Assembly: GCA_025602905.1 (NCBI GenBank) | Contig: JAHLKI010000011.1 | Coordinates: 1 to 64,000, forward strand | From: Phlyctochytrium arcticum | Lineage: Eukaryota > Chytridiomycota > Chytridiomycetes > Chytridiales > Chytridiaceae | Length of the DNA: 64,000 nt | Reading direction: 5' to 3' | Shown: positions 1-11,873 of the stretch, piece after piece | How positions within the stretch are numbered: position 1 is the stretch's first letter | Layout: the number at the start of each line of letters is the position of its first letter | Notes under the pieces: model-generated | Database searches by the model: none | The model's input: only the letters and a program-made list of their open reading frames with translations | Told to the model about the DNA's origin: nothing | Program-made: the position numbers and the translations under genes

Positions 1-111
1 ACGGAGCGAATACTAAGGTTGATGCACCGAGAAGGCAATCTCTGTCCCCTATGCGGGCAACATACTTCCACCCTTTTCAACCCCCATACGGAGCGAATAC
101 TAAGGCTGATA
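1..111. repeat. Short direct repeat, 88-nt spacing
   Basis: A 23-nt word beginning acggagcgaatactaagg occurs at 1-23 and again at 89-111 with one mismatch (ggttgat versus ggctgat). Since the window begins inside the first copy, the repeat may continue to the left. Its nature is unknown. Confidence 0.6.
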
Positions 112-687
112 TGCGTCGAATCGACCACCACGTAATTACAAATTTTGAACGACGCACATTTGAATTATTTGACGACGACAGACTTTCAGCGGCTCGTACC
201 GCTCCACGAAGCGTCTTCTTTTGCTCTTCACCAACTGCACCCTCCAATTCTCGCACAGAAGAGACTTTATCTTTTCGTGATAAGTATTCCAATGTTTACG
301 TGGCGAATCCGATAGCAGTAACAACTGATCCGCTGGCGCGACACGTTGCAGGAGCAATGAGAAGGTGACCTTGACGTTTTCGAGAGCTTTCGCCTCAAAC
401 AGCTCGCGAAATTCTTCGTCGGTGAACCACATGTTGTGCTTGGCTGTTGAGAATCTTGGATGTCCGTGAACGCGTCGTGCCCTTCGGACTGGGGATGATG
501 AACAAAACCGGGCCAAATTAACAAATAACAAAGGCCAGCCGTTCGCGGACACCGGGTATTTTGATTCGCGGACACGGCGTTCGCTGCTCGTCTGCAACTT
601 GCTACGCGACGACGGGGATGACCTTGAAGGCGACCTTGAAGGTGGCCTTAAGGGTCCCCTAAGTGTCACAGTGCGGTGCGAGTGATC

Positions 688-794
688 ACTCGCTGAATTC
701 AGCTGACCATCCTCGAATTGCAGTCCACCTGACCCCATAAATGAGCCGCTTGTCACGGGGACAACTCGCTGGATCCAGCCGACCAGGTTCGAAT
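688..794 (+). repeat. Two diverged copies of a tRNA-like motif, 76 nt apart
   Basis: The stretches 688-718 and 764-794 share actcgctg-at-cagc-gacca and then tcgaat, with scattered substitutions. The second copy holds a textbook polymerase III B box (ggttcgaatcc) inside a perfect 5-bp T-arm stem (ccagg / cctgg, 783-799). The 76-nt spacing is close to one tRNA length. No acceptor stem or anticodon arm can be built around it, so this is at most a tRNA-derived relic or a chance resemblance. Confidence 0.3.
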
Positions 795-2257
795 CCTGGA
801 AGCTTAATTAGTAACCATAGGGCTCAAAAGTGAGGGCTTCTCTAGACTCACTGGCAACGCGTCGATTACTTCAGAGTGTCCAAGGTCGCCACATTCCGTT
901 GGATGAACAGAAAGGGAGACCGTCATGTATTTCCCCAGGCTGGAAGCAATTGTGGATGCGAACTTGATATATATGGTCGAGGACAGTTATTATTGAGGAG
1001 AAGTGGTGGAAAAGAGACGTTCTATCCCCTGTTCAGGCGGCTTGGCGATGGTGTAAGCAGCAACGACGCGAACGCGACGGTGGTTTCGCGTTAAGGAGGT
1101 TTAGAGAACGGTCGCAGGGAGTGTCTCGTGTGGTGCTGGGTCAAGGAGGGTGCTGTGGGCCATGGACAGCTGTACTGCTCGACAAAGAGCTATTATTGGA
1201 GGAGATTATCCGAGAATGCCGAGTTGAGCGATGGCCTGGGAGGGTGGAGCTGTGTTTGCCCTCATGTCAAAATGTGGCAATATGGACGACCTTGACGGTG
1301 AAGGTGAACGACGAGAAAAGCATTGCTAGGATCAAGCATAGCACCATCCCGGCCCCCGTACTGGAAGCGACTATCAAAGTGGAAGATGGGGGTAGTGGGA
1401 ACGTTCACCTCCAGCTCAGAACCAGGTCTTGGACTTGCAGATGAAAGGAGGACTTTGTAACGAGCGACAAGGTTTACGGCGGTCCAAGCAAGAACTTCCC
1501 AACGCCAACCCTTTGCAGCAGACGCAGGGAATGCCAAGAACACAGTAGAGAATCCGATCCTCAACACAATGGCATTGGTGTAAAGTATGGCGCAGGACAT
1601 TACAAGAGGTACGTTCCCAATGATTTCACACTTCATACTGTTCACATCTTCAAGCGACTTCGCGTGGAGCACACTGGATAATCTATCGTTTACTGACAGC
1701 AGCGCTCCCGTCAAAATGTTTGGATGACAACCCTGATTGTCAGAGCCAACTGCTCCGGGAAACGCTCAATGCGAACTTTAAACATGGGAAGGGGTAGAGA
1801 AGCAGTGGAGACTTGTATGATGATAAGTTAAACCAAGGCTTTCAAGTTCCTGCGATACCACAACATTTGTTGGTTTTTCCACAAGACCAATAACCAAAAA
1901 TACTAATGGAAAATGGCGATTCTGAGAACAGAGTTCCCCGCCTCTGGCCAAACTTGAAATATCTTGCAAATGAATTGATACCGGCAGTATGAATGAGCTG
2001 TCCGGTTGATGGCTTGGACTCTGGAGGCGTGTGAACTTCTATCAACATCTCTGTTCAGAAGTCTACAGGATAGCGTCGAGTACGATTTTTTCTATAAAGC
2101 TGATGATGGCTGTACGAAATCGCCTCGGTGAATTTGGGGTCGGACCGCGGCGTACACTACAATGCTGCCACTGAGAGAGAATCTCTTTATATACTCGTAC
2201 TGAAAAATGAAAAAAAGACTTTATGTAAATATACATTTTCATGAAGAGAAGCCTCCT

Positions 2258-5200
2258 TCATCTTCTCCGAACATTATCCCTCCTCCGTTTATTATCCCGA
2301 TCATAATCCCGTTTCCGATGATCCCGACGATGATCTTCTGCGGGAGGTTCACCCTCCTGCTAATAACAACAAATCAATGATGGGGGCCAAAAAGAGAGAA
2401 TGAGATGTTGGTTACATACCGTTCGATCTTTCCGTTTGCGATCCCGGTCGCTCCGATCGCCTCGCTTCTCATCCTTCTTATCCCCGCGGTCCCGGTCTTT
2501 GCTGCGGTCAGTGGTGCTACTCCGACTGCCCCTCTTGTCGTCTCGTCGGTGGGTGGTGGTTGTTGTCGTAGGTGCACGATCACCCGCGGGTAGAGGATCG
2601 GAGGGAGGGGCGGTCACGTCGCCGTCTCGGCGGTTGTTGGTGTTACGGGTGGTATTGTCCGAGCTGTTGCTCGGTCGGAGGGACCGGTCATGATTGTTGG
2701 TTTGGGGCGTTGGTGGGTCTTGACGCTGGTGATGCGGATGGGAGGTGGATGATGAATGGGAATTGTGGTCGCGATGGGAGATGGGGACTGGTATAGATGA
2801 TCCATTATTGTTATTGGAGGGAGGGATCTCACCCCGTTCACGCTCTGTTGTCGTGGTCGAATCCCTCGTAAACGAATCTTCCCGACGAGGGGGCCGGTCC
2901 CGACGATGATGATTGGAGGAGGAGGTGGTAGACGAGGACGAGGACATGGCCCCCCGGGCCGAACCCGGGTCCGGCAACTCTCCTCTAATCCGCGAAATAG
3001 CAGCAGGTACAAAAGGTGCCGCCGTCGCCCGTAGGGTACTAGAAGTTGGAATCGTGTCCTTTTTTGCAGCGGTGGCCCTGTCCAGTTTTGGTCGCAATTC
3101 TTCCGGTCGGGGTGACTCCTTAATCTGCCCTTCCTCAATTTTGACATCCCCACTGCTCTCTTGCCTTGAAAGTGTCCCCGGTTCGGAGTTGGGTGTAAGG
3201 GGTCTGGTCACCTCTTTGACAACTACAACTGGTTTTGGGGCCGGTACTGGTGCTACTGCTTTCTCAGTAGTCGTGGCGGGTACGGGTGTTGTGGGAGTGG
3301 CAACCAGCGTCCCTCCTTTTCGCTCCATAACCCGACAAAATTCACGGTTTTCCTGCCATTCTTTTTCCCTCAATTGGAGTTTAGTCCCATAACTTCTGGC
3401 CAACTGCTTCAAATCTCCCCTCGTCTCAGTCTTTTCCAGCTCCAATACCGCCAGTTTAATCGTGCCCCCCATTTGCTTAGTCGCCGGGAAAAAGTCATTA
3501 ACGCGGTCCAACACCAAAATGGCATTCCGGATCTGCATGTATTCGCCACTGGAGAGACAGGCCAGAACTGCTTTACAGAGCTTTAGGTGCCATTTTCGGA
3601 GAGCTTGCCTAAATTCTTCGTACTCGATAAAGTCGGCGTGGGTCAAGTCCATTTTGCCAGAGATGACACCCGTGGGCCATTTTTTGAGGAAACCGGGAAG
3701 GGGCGGGGATCCGATGGCTTCTTTCTGGAACAAGGCGGCATTTTTGTGCCAGCTGGACAGGGTTTGGAATATGAGAGCCAGGAATGTTCCATAATTTTTG
3801 GCCTCGTCCTCTGTAGCAGCAAAGATACAAGCATGGATAATATCGCGACTGCACATCTATGGAATTATTCCAGTATAAGCACCAAAAAAATGGCAAAAAA
3901 CGAATAAAGTAGCTACGAAACTTACCCGGTCATATAATGTGGCAGTGGGTATGCTGGGTGTACCAAGTGAATGCATAATCATGATGAACCTTGCACAATA
4001 CATAGCATCGGCCGGAGACTGGACACACCGCGGTTGCAGGCAGTATTGAATCATGGTATTGATGATATCACTCCGATTGGCACCTATGCAATGGTAAATC
4101 AATACTTACTCAAATAAACAGTAGGTAAAATGAATAAATACTTACTTGTCTCAAACCACGCCCCACTCTCCCGTTTCAATCGCTTCATCACACCCTTATG
4201 ATGATCTTCATGAATTCGCCATTCAGCTTCCAGAGTCTTGATGGCAACATTCGCCCGATCAATATCTTTCCGCTTCTTCCGTGCTTCCTCCACCGACGCA
4301 TGATCCCGCTCCCGCTCCAACTGCGCAATCTCGGTTTCAAATGTGCGAATGTGTTTTTTTTGGGTTGAGATCTCGGCGTGGTACCGGGTTTTGGGGACGA
4401 AAATGTCGTAGAGGGAGAGTTGCCAGAATGTCACGTAGAAGGGAGATGAAATGCCGGACCAGACTGTTGATGGGAGGAGGGGGGCTACGGATTGGATGGT
4501 GGGTTGCAAACCGGGGATCCAGACGTTACCGCTTGGTGATACGCTTTCGGACCCACTGTTATCCACTTCCATAGGTTGCTGCTCGCCTTGGCCGTTTTCA
4601 GTTACCGTGGCACCCCCATCAACATCCATCTTATCTTCCGTACTCTCGCCCTCTTCTAACGGCTCCGCCGTACTATTGATCGGCGTGGAAATAAGCACTG
4701 GCTCCTCAATGAGCGGTTTCATCTTGACTTCGCGGGCCAACTTCACCCGCGCCAAGAAGAAGGCCGCCTCAGGATCCAATCCATAGCTCGTCATCAGTTC
4801 TCCCACATCCGGCATACATTTAGCGTACACTTCCGGTGGGGCAGTACAGGTCAGAAACTCCACGTACTGGAGTAACGTTCGCTGGCAGTAGTCGTTCAAC
4901 CAAGCCAAAATTTTGACATCCATGTTATCGTCCTCCGTGTTCATGCCCTGGTATATAATCTCCTGTTTGCGCTGCGAAATCAAAATTGCCATTTGCGAAG
5001 AATATCCCGTGTCAACTAATGCCTTCATGAGCCGCAACCCGGATCGACGCATGGTACGGATATTCTCCCAAATAAAGGCTTCTCGCTTGAGTGTTTCACC
5101 ACCTCCCAACGCCTCCAGTTGAGCCTCGGTAGCTTCCTCCATAAGTTTGATCCCGCTCATGGACCCAACCAGTTCATGCAAAACAATTAGATCGTGGACA

Positions 5201-7813
5201 TTTCCCACGGTCAGCTGGTTGACTAAATATCGGAGCAACGGCGTGAGTTCCATAGGATGTTTTTTGAACACTTGTCCCGTAAACGTTGCGAGCGATTTTA
5301 GCCAGGGTGCAATCGACATGCCGTTACTTTCAGTCCGCGTCTTGGGTTCCGCCAGCGCCCCGATCAGGCAATAGGGTAAAATATCAAATTCCAGTTCGGT
5401 CAGGTAGCGAGAGGCGTCAACTACATGGGGGATCATGTTGTCATAGCTTTCAAGCTGTTTGATAATGTAGGCAAAGGCCACGACCGGATTGGAATGGACG
5501 ACTTTTCCGATTTGACGACCTGATTGTTTGCCGGAGTCTTTGGATAACCGCCTAGAATAATTCGCGGTGAGTTGCCACATACACACATGAAACAAGTAAA
5601 AACAAAAAACTTACGACATGATATATCGACAATCCCGCTCACACCCCGCCTTGGCTACTCTCATTTCAGGTGTATCGGAATACAGGCGATTTTTCCATTC
5701 GCCATACAGGGCATACCGCTTCTCGTACGGGAAGATTTTGATGATTTTCCACAGGCCTTGCGAGTTGGCCGGGTTGGGATCCGATTGAGAAATGGCGGGA
5801 AGAAAGTAGTTTGCGACAATGTTGAGCCAGCCCGTGATAATCTTTTCGTACGGGACCGAGTCCATTGCATCTTGTGTGGCTAAATTCTCAGGGGTTGGGA
5901 TGGCTTGAGTGGTAGCTTGGCCTTTGAGCCGTTGATCGGCTACCGTGACGTGTAATGCGCCCATACGGATCAATTGACCGACTAAAATGGGATCTCGGTA
6001 CAGGTAAGGTCCAAGATAGGCCAAATACATGCGCAAGCGCTGGACAAACTCGAATGCGTTACGAATAACTGGCATCTCAGACTTCCAGTCTTCGTAAAAA
6101 AAGCGGAGTCGAGGTGGATGTTTATTCCGACCAACAAGCACGCGATCCCCACCCTGTCCACCCGTCAGACGCACAAAAATGGTATTCAGCGGCGCGCGAA
6201 AGTCGTATACTGAAGGCCGGGGAATGCGTACAGCATTGGCGAGCGGTTTGACGTCCCATGGACCAGTTAATTCACGCAACCATCGACACAGGTTTTCGCT
6301 AATTTCAGGCTGAAGATCAACGAGTCGCGGTTGTCGCTCAATCATGGTAAATGCCGTCTTGACATGTCCAATGACAATCAGTGCGGCAACGAGTTCCGCT
6401 TTTTGGTTAACTTTAGTGGTTTTCTTGGCTTCGACTTTTTCTTCCTTGACCTGGGTCGTGGCAGCCGTAGATGTTTTGCCGTCGTCGCCTAGAGTACCAA
6501 CCAGCTCCTGAACCTGGAACCGACCCGCCGTCTTCTCCGCCTTCCGCAGGCCATCCAAATAGTCTTTGTATACAGTCGGTATGTCCTCATCAGCCGGCGT
6601 CAAGTGCGGGTATAGATCGCCCAGTTGAACCAGTCCATGCTTGATCAAAACGGCAGCGACATAGACCAAGTTTTCCGGGACATTACGACCGGTGCTTTTC
6701 TTATTGTACCAGTCAAACTTGAAACCCAGAACCTGTCCGCACTTGGATAGCGCCTTTTGTCCATCTTGATCTTGCCGGGGTGCCCAGGGACTGATTTCCA
6801 GTAGTCGAAGAAAGAAATCCCAGTGGTCGGCAATATTTGCGGTAAACAGATCCAGAATGATATCCAATACTCGGTTAGGGTCAATCCGGAAATATCCAAT
6901 CATACTAGTAATATTGCGCATGACGGAGTGGGCGCGCTCATCCACGGCCTGGGCTCGGAGTCGTTTCGCTTCAGCTGGAGTCAACTTTCCACCCGTTGCA
7001 GTAGAGGACGACACATGAGCATCATACTGTTTTGGCAGACTCCCAAACAATTCTGTAATGAGCTTGGCGTATCCTTCCGACTCCTCACGCAATAGATTAT
7101 ACTTTGTCTGCGCATACAGCATGGTTGTCCGTGTACGGACTTCATTCTTTTCCACTTTTTGAGCGTCATACACCAGACCAATCAATTGCTGGAATTCCAA
7201 TTCGAGTCGCTCGCGGAGTAATGTCTCGGGTATAAAATCTCTTGTCTAACGCAAACTTGTCAGTTCTTCTCGCTCACAATAAAACCCTCTTCAAAAAGAC
7301 TGACCATCAACTCTTTAGCCAATTCGACTACCCTCCCCCTCTCCGTCTCCATCCCACTCTGCACTTTCGGATCTGTACTCTGATCCAACAACCACAGCAA
7401 ATCCGTTATAAGTGACGGCAGCGCCAACGGATCGTCCACACTCTCTGGTCCTGCATACCCCAATGCCAGCTCTGCATCCACCGGTTTGTTCCTCTTGGTA
7501 CTTTCAGAATAGATATTCGCAACAAATGTGGCGATAGAGGATAACGCCAGGATCCCGCGCACACCCGCGTAAAAGATTTCGAGAGCAAATGTCCGTAGCC
7601 GGTCCAATTTCTCGGCTGCATCGTCAGACTCGTTGGTCACAATCGTCATCACCAGCTGGTGTCTGCGTACATACACAAGGGGAAAAATCAGTTTGGATAA
7701 AAACTTGCAAACTTTTTGAACTCAACTTACAGTTGAGCACTTCCTCCAACTTCCCAGCTCTTCACAACTTGCTCCGTTATATATTCTGCCTCCATCGTAT
7801 CCATGCCATGCAT
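2258..7813 (-). CDS. THO2: THO complex subunit 2 (copy A, intact)
   Basis: THO2 is the scaffold of the nuclear THO/TREX complex, which couples transcription elongation to mRNP packaging and export. Seven exons on the minus strand: 7731-7813, 7305-7662, 5615-7245, 4146-5551, 3926-4083, 2420-3856 and 2258-2359. All six introns are GT-AG (59-69 nt), and the phases close to 1,724 aa, near the usual family length. The family signature lies in the fourth exon: a stretch reading SPFYVTFWQLSLYDIFVP followed by a charged coiled coil. The last 300 residues are Ser/Arg/Asp/Thr-rich and disordered with an RDRKRKD-type basic end, typical of THO2 tails. The start ATG at 7813 is the first in frame; an internal ATG (7804) is possible. 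A second, damaged copy lies in inverted orientation at 13375-17870. Exon 1 is the least certain part. Confidence 0.9.
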
Positions 7814-8367
7814 CGGCAAAAGTCTGGCAAGTCTTGACCCAGACTTGAAGGTATAATGCTATATCTTCCAGGATTTGGCTGCCGACTTCAATCCAACCCT
7901 CGAACTCCTACGGTCACGTGGACAAGCAAGACAACGGGGACAACGGAGGCTCCGGACAACAGAGGACAACAATTTTGGTATCATCAAATTTCAGGGAAGA
8001 CGATGACAGAGAGGGCGTGCTCAACTTTTGGGAAGATCCATCGGTTAAGTCTCGAATTGCGTTAACGAACATTTAGAAATGTAGTAGGTCAGGATAGGTT
8101 AGGAAACCCATAACCATTAGTCAGTAGCTTGTAAGATGTGAAAACTAACAACCCTTTGTGATTTGAGTAAAGTTGTTGTATTTCTATCTGCATAACACCT
8201 ATTGTAGCAACGTGCCCGGCAACCATTAGCGGAAACGTTCCGGCGGAAGAAATTCAGTAAAATTGTATGTGTGACCCCGTGGGAATATATTGCACGACGC
8301 TAGCTAAAAAGAAAGAGAGATATTTATGCAGCTTTAAACTCGAACATAGATCGAGAGAGCTGACGCG
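7814..8367. other. Intergenic: THO2 copy A promoter side
   Basis: It lies between the 5-prime end of THO2 copy A and the 3-prime end of the 921-aa gene, both on the minus strand. No coding sequence or clear TATA box was seen. It should hold the copy A promoter and the terminator of the upstream gene. Confidence 0.5.
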
Positions 8368-11133
8368 TCAAGCTGCTGCTGCCTCCGATTCAAGCAACAA
8401 CGCCTGTACTCGCCCGGCTTCAGGTTCAATCACCAGCTCCTCAACAGCTCTACGCGTCACTGTCCGCGCCATCAACAAATCAGACCGCTCCACAGCTTCC
8501 ACTGGATTCACATTCCCTTGAATCACAGTCTCGAGCAGTGTCAAGTCAAAGCAGTGCGTCGCCGCAACCACCACGTGGACCGTTCCTGTTTCTACGGCTA
8601 CCGTCCCCGATCTTGATAATGCATCCAGCAGGTCAAACGCCGCCGCCTTTTCACTCCGCTGTTCTGCTTGCCCTAGCGCACTCGACCGCGCGGGAACAAG
8701 GATAGAATCGGCTCGCGACCGCTTCCACTCTTTGCCCACTTTTAGGATAGAGGGACGGATCGCGTTCGCCGTATCCCCTTGCTCAAACTGCGCTTCAAGC
8801 AGTTGAGGCAGTCGCGTGAAATCCACTGTCGCATCTCCTCCTCCCCCGCCGCCGTTGCCGTCCACCTTCTCCGATTGGTACACTTTGGTGGGCTGAGGCT
8901 GAGCTGCTTGGGACGGAGCTGACATCCTCATCCTCGTCTTTGGCGCGGGTGCTGCACATCTCATCGCCATAGGTGCCATGGGTGCGGATGTAGGTGGCGG
9001 TGGGGGTGGTGCACATGCAGAAAGTGAGGGACTAGCTCCAAACGAAAAGCCTCGCTTCATGATGCCCGCTCCAGCACCAGGACTACCACCAGCACTTCCA
9101 AACAATGCCCCCTCAGGTTGAGCCTGAGATTGATATGACACCGCCTCCATGACGTTAGCAAACGCACTGTTCCCACTAAACTTGGCCCGATCTGACGCCA
9201 AATCCAAGTCCTCTTGTCCAGACTCTTTAATCGTCTCCTTTAACCTAGCCACATACGCCTTGACAACGGCTAATTTATCCGCGCGGGATGCCTCAGCCTC
9301 GCCATCAAACGACATCAAATCACCCGGAATCTGATACTTTATAAACATATTCATCAAGTCCCTCGTCAATCCAATTTCCTTTGTGAGTGCATCGGGCGGC
9401 AAGTTGAGGACCTTTTCCAATTGTGGTTTGATTTCAATGACACAGAGTCCGAATAGTGTACTCTCGAGTTGAAGGCTACGCATCGCTTTGGCAAACCGTT
9501 GTTGTTCGGGAGATAGACTCTCGATGGCGTCTCGGAAATCTTTGGGAGTTGGAATCGTGTCCAGATGAATGGGGATGGACAGATCATCCTTATTTTGGAT
9601 GATAATACCGGCATGAGGCTCAAATTCGGTCGGCGACGGGATGCGGCCTGCTAGTAGGATAAAGGCGCTAAACTGTCGCGCTCGCGCCTTCAAGACTAAA
9701 TCCAGTGTCGAGTGGGCAGAGAATTGGTGAAACAGACAGGCGTGAAGAATCCGGTGGCCGTGTAACGAGACTTGGGTTGCGGCGTTCAGCTTGATGTTCA
9801 TGGGCTGTGGGTCAACCAACTGCTGCACATGCGATGTCACAATCTGATCGCCAGCATCCTCCTTGTCCCCATCCAAAATCCCCATATCATCCGCACTCGG
9901 GTTAAACTCCAAGCTAACCACCCCCTCTGGAGAATGCCCGGGTCGCTGAACCGCATAACAAAACGACGCCGGCCGATACTCGCTTTTAAAAAGTTTGCGG
10001 TTATGCGACCTCATCAATTGCGTGAAATCAGAAGGGCGGAGGTTCCGCCCAATGGCTTTAATGAGTTGGTCCCTGAGCATGCCCTCTATTGCTCCAATGG
10101 CGGAGTGGTAGGCGCTATGGAGTTGATAGGCGTGATTAAGCGTCACGTACAATTTTGCTTCGACTGCCGTAAACACTTTTGATCCACCCAGGACCGCGAA
10201 TTGTTGGTCGATTTGAGAAAATTTCTCGTGGAGGGACCGCGACTGCTCAGTCATGAATTTCCCCACATCGTCTCGAGTTAATACACTTGCACCACCGTCT
10301 TTCTCTTCTAACAAAGGCACAATCGGTACAAATGTATCGTCCGCATCAACAACCGACATGGCAATGCTCCCCGACTGCAAATCTTGTCTTTGCGCAGTTT
10401 CCGCAAACACATACTGAACCTCTGAAGCCCACACGCTGAACTTTTCAAAGAAGTCCAAGGCACGCTCCACATCCTTATTACGGCGGGGGGTATGGCAGTC
10501 TTTATCCACCCGATCAATCTCGAATGTAAATCGCTCATCACCGTCCATTTGGAAATGAGCCAGGTAAGGAGTAAGGTCCACTTCATATGGCCCAAAAGAA
10601 CGGGTAGAAGCCGGCTCGCGCTCCTTGGTCGGCGTGCAGTATTCTCCCGTATGCGAGACATCCGCAATAGAAATCGCGCCCTGCATGTCCCGCCCCGCGA
10701 CCAACGAGAATGCATACCGGAAAACGACCTTGTAGACGTATTCAGTAAATGTCGTTGTCGTCTTGGACTTTACTTTGATTGTAGGAAAACTGGACGTAAT
10801 TTTCGTTTCCGACTGTGTAGGGTCCTCGACCACTCTCTTCTCCTCCCGCTCAAACACCGTCTCTTCCGTAGCGGTAAACCGCAAACTCAACCTTGCGCGA
10901 TCAGTCTGCCGGAGCCACTCCCGTACACGATCCAATACACTCGGACCCCCGCACCCGAGTAACTCGAGACAAGTCCATTGGGCCTTGAACGCGGACTGGG
11001 TGAGGAAGTCGGCGAGATGGTATTTGTCGTCGTAGACGTGGGGCACATCGGCTGCGTAGCGCGGGGACCGGGTTGAATCGAGTATGGTCTTGACGGTCTC
11101 AAGGGCGCGCTGTATCTCGTGTGGGACGTCCAT
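8368..11133 (-). CDS. Large intronless protein of unknown function
   Basis: One uninterrupted frame from ATG (11133) to TGA (8368), 921 aa. I do not recognise the family. The first 600 residues look like a folded, soluble protein with mixed alpha/beta composition and no signal peptide or membrane segment. Around residues 690-790 there is a Gly/Pro/Ala/Met-rich linker with a run of six prolines, followed by a glycine-rich patch and an acidic/alanine-rich helical C-terminus ending ESEAAAA. The absence of introns contrasts with most neighbours. It shares a 197-bp divergent promoter with the DUF4286-like gene and sits in the spacer between the two THO2 copies. Frame length and codon regularity make it a confident gene; function is unknown. 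Confidence 0.85.
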   Translation of the reverse strand: MDVPHEIQRALETVKTILDSTRSPRYAADVPHVYDDKYHLADFLTQSAFKAQWTCLELLGCGGPSVLDRVREWLRQTDRARLSLRFTATEETVFEREEKRVVEDPTQSETKITSSFPTIKVKSKTTTTFTEYVYKVVFRYAFSLVAGRDMQGAISIADVSHTGEYCTPTKEREPASTRSFGPYEVDLTPYLAHFQMDGDERFTFEIDRVDKDCHTPRRNKDVERALDFFEKFSVWASEVQYVFAETAQRQDLQSGSIAMSVVDADDTFVPIVPLLEEKDGGASVLTRDDVGKFMTEQSRSLHEKFSQIDQQFAVLGGSKVFTAVEAKLYVTLNHAYQLHSAYHSAIGAIEGMLRDQLIKAIGRNLRPSDFTQLMRSHNRKLFKSEYRPASFCYAVQRPGHSPEGVVSLEFNPSADDMGILDGDKEDAGDQIVTSHVQQLVDPQPMNIKLNAATQVSLHGHRILHACLFHQFSAHSTLDLVLKARARQFSAFILLAGRIPSPTEFEPHAGIIIQNKDDLSIPIHLDTIPTPKDFRDAIESLSPEQQRFAKAMRSLQLESTLFGLCVIEIKPQLEKVLNLPPDALTKEIGLTRDLMNMFIKYQIPGDLMSFDGEAEASRADKLAVVKAYVARLKETIKESGQEDLDLASDRAKFSGNSAFANVMEAVSYQSQAQPEGALFGSAGGSPGAGAGIMKRGFSFGASPSLSACAPPPPPPTSAPMAPMAMRCAAPAPKTRMRMSAPSQAAQPQPTKVYQSEKVDGNGGGGGGDATVDFTRLPQLLEAQFEQGDTANAIRPSILKVGKEWKRSRADSILVPARSSALGQAEQRSEKAAAFDLLDALSRSGTVAVETGTVHVVVAATHCFDLTLLETVIQGNVNPVEAVERSDLLMARTVTRRAVEELVIEPEAGRVQALLLESEAAAA

Positions 11134-11330
11134 GGTGGGAGCTTTTGGATGTGGCGACTACCGGTATGTCTGGGTGTGAACGGTGGGGAAGAGATGCAAG
11201 ATGCTTGCACTTTGTCACTTTGTTTACCGTACGCGAAGTGTTTTCGCCGGCTAGGGTTAAAACCAGTCAAAGCAGCGTTTCGCTCGATCCTTCTCCAATC
11301 TCACAATCCAATCAATACAAAACCTTCATA

Positions 11331-11873
11331 ATGTCCGCCATTCCAGATTCATCGAACGGTACACCCATTTCCACTCCTCCAACGAACCGCTCCCGGCGCA
11401 ATTCCGCCGCCAACTCACCCATAATCTACGAAGTCAACCTCTCCGTCTCCAAATCCCACATTTCCGAATACATGGCATACCTCAGAGACTTTACGCAGAA
11501 GACTTGTCGGGAGATCAACGGTATGTCTAGACATGCCAAAGAAAACTACCGTTGACTTTTTTTTCTGTTAGGATTTACGGGCGTCCAAATCTTTTCCCAG
11601 CCTAAACCGGTCGGTCTCCATTGGCTCTCAGAAGAGGGCGATGCCAAGAGCTATGTGACGGTTCATTATCATGTCAACTCGCAGAATGATTTGGATGCGT
11701 ACTTGAAGGAGCATCAGGAGCGGTAAAATGGCATTTTGTAGCGGTTTTATGGTGGGAAATTGACTGACTTTTTTTGTGATGGTAGAGTTGCATCGGCGGA
11801 TCAGGAGAAATGGGGACACCTTGTTACGTCGCGGCGGATCTTGCGGTTGGCATTTTCCAACATTGAGGCATAA
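11331..11873 (+). CDS. DUF4286-like small protein
   Basis: Three exons (11331-11520, 11572-11722, 11786-11873) give 142 aa. Introns are GT-AG (51 and 63 nt), phases 1 and 2. After a Ser/Thr/Pro-rich N-terminus of about 30 residues comes a compact ferredoxin-like domain: YEVNLSV, an alpha-helical stretch ending CREINGFTGVQIF, YVTVHYHV, then a helix and SRRILRLAFSN. This pattern (two beta-alpha-beta halves with an FxGx-phi-hydrophobic turn) resembles the DUF4286 family, which is of unknown function. No signal peptide or membrane segment. The start ATG follows a short leader after the divergent promoter shared with the 921-aa gene. Domain assignment is from pattern memory only. Confidence 0.8.

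Larger units (their letters stand above)
1..2257. other. Stretch without a supportable gene
   Basis: No gene could be supported here. The open frames (for example minus 136-756, plus 876-1094 and 1121-1444, minus 1262-1714 and 1842-2048) lack recognisable domains, and several begin only at non-ATG codons. The minus frame at 1262-1714 has a hydrophobic stretch, so a fast-evolving or broken membrane protein is possible but not shown. Two small repeats are visible and listed separately (1-111 and 688-794). Confidence 0.5.

Noticed and set aside
136..756. 206-codon minus-strand open frame near the left edge
   Set aside because: No domain, low-complexity Ser/Arg runs and no splice support. A Leu-rich part looks protein-like but cannot be tied to a family.
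735..806. A functional tRNA gene at the B-box motif
   Set aside because: The T arm is perfect, but no acceptor stem, anticodon arm or A box can be placed at tRNA distances.
1262..1714. 150-codon minus-strand frame with a hydrophobic stretch
   Set aside because: It starts at TTG rather than ATG and no motif or convincing flanking exon was found.
1842..2048. Walker A-like word GYWSCGKT on the minus strand
   Set aside because: It is an isolated eight-residue match in a 68-codon frame without any other nucleotide-binding motif; probably chance.
2400..3400. Plus-strand open frames over the THO2 tail
   Set aside because: They are mirror frames of the Ser/Arg/Thr-rich low-complexity tail coded on the minus strand.
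7246..7277. A 32-nt intron in THO2 copy A (donor gtgagc)
   Set aside because: The GTCAGT donor at 7304, conserved in copy B, gives a normal 59-nt intron with the same acceptor.
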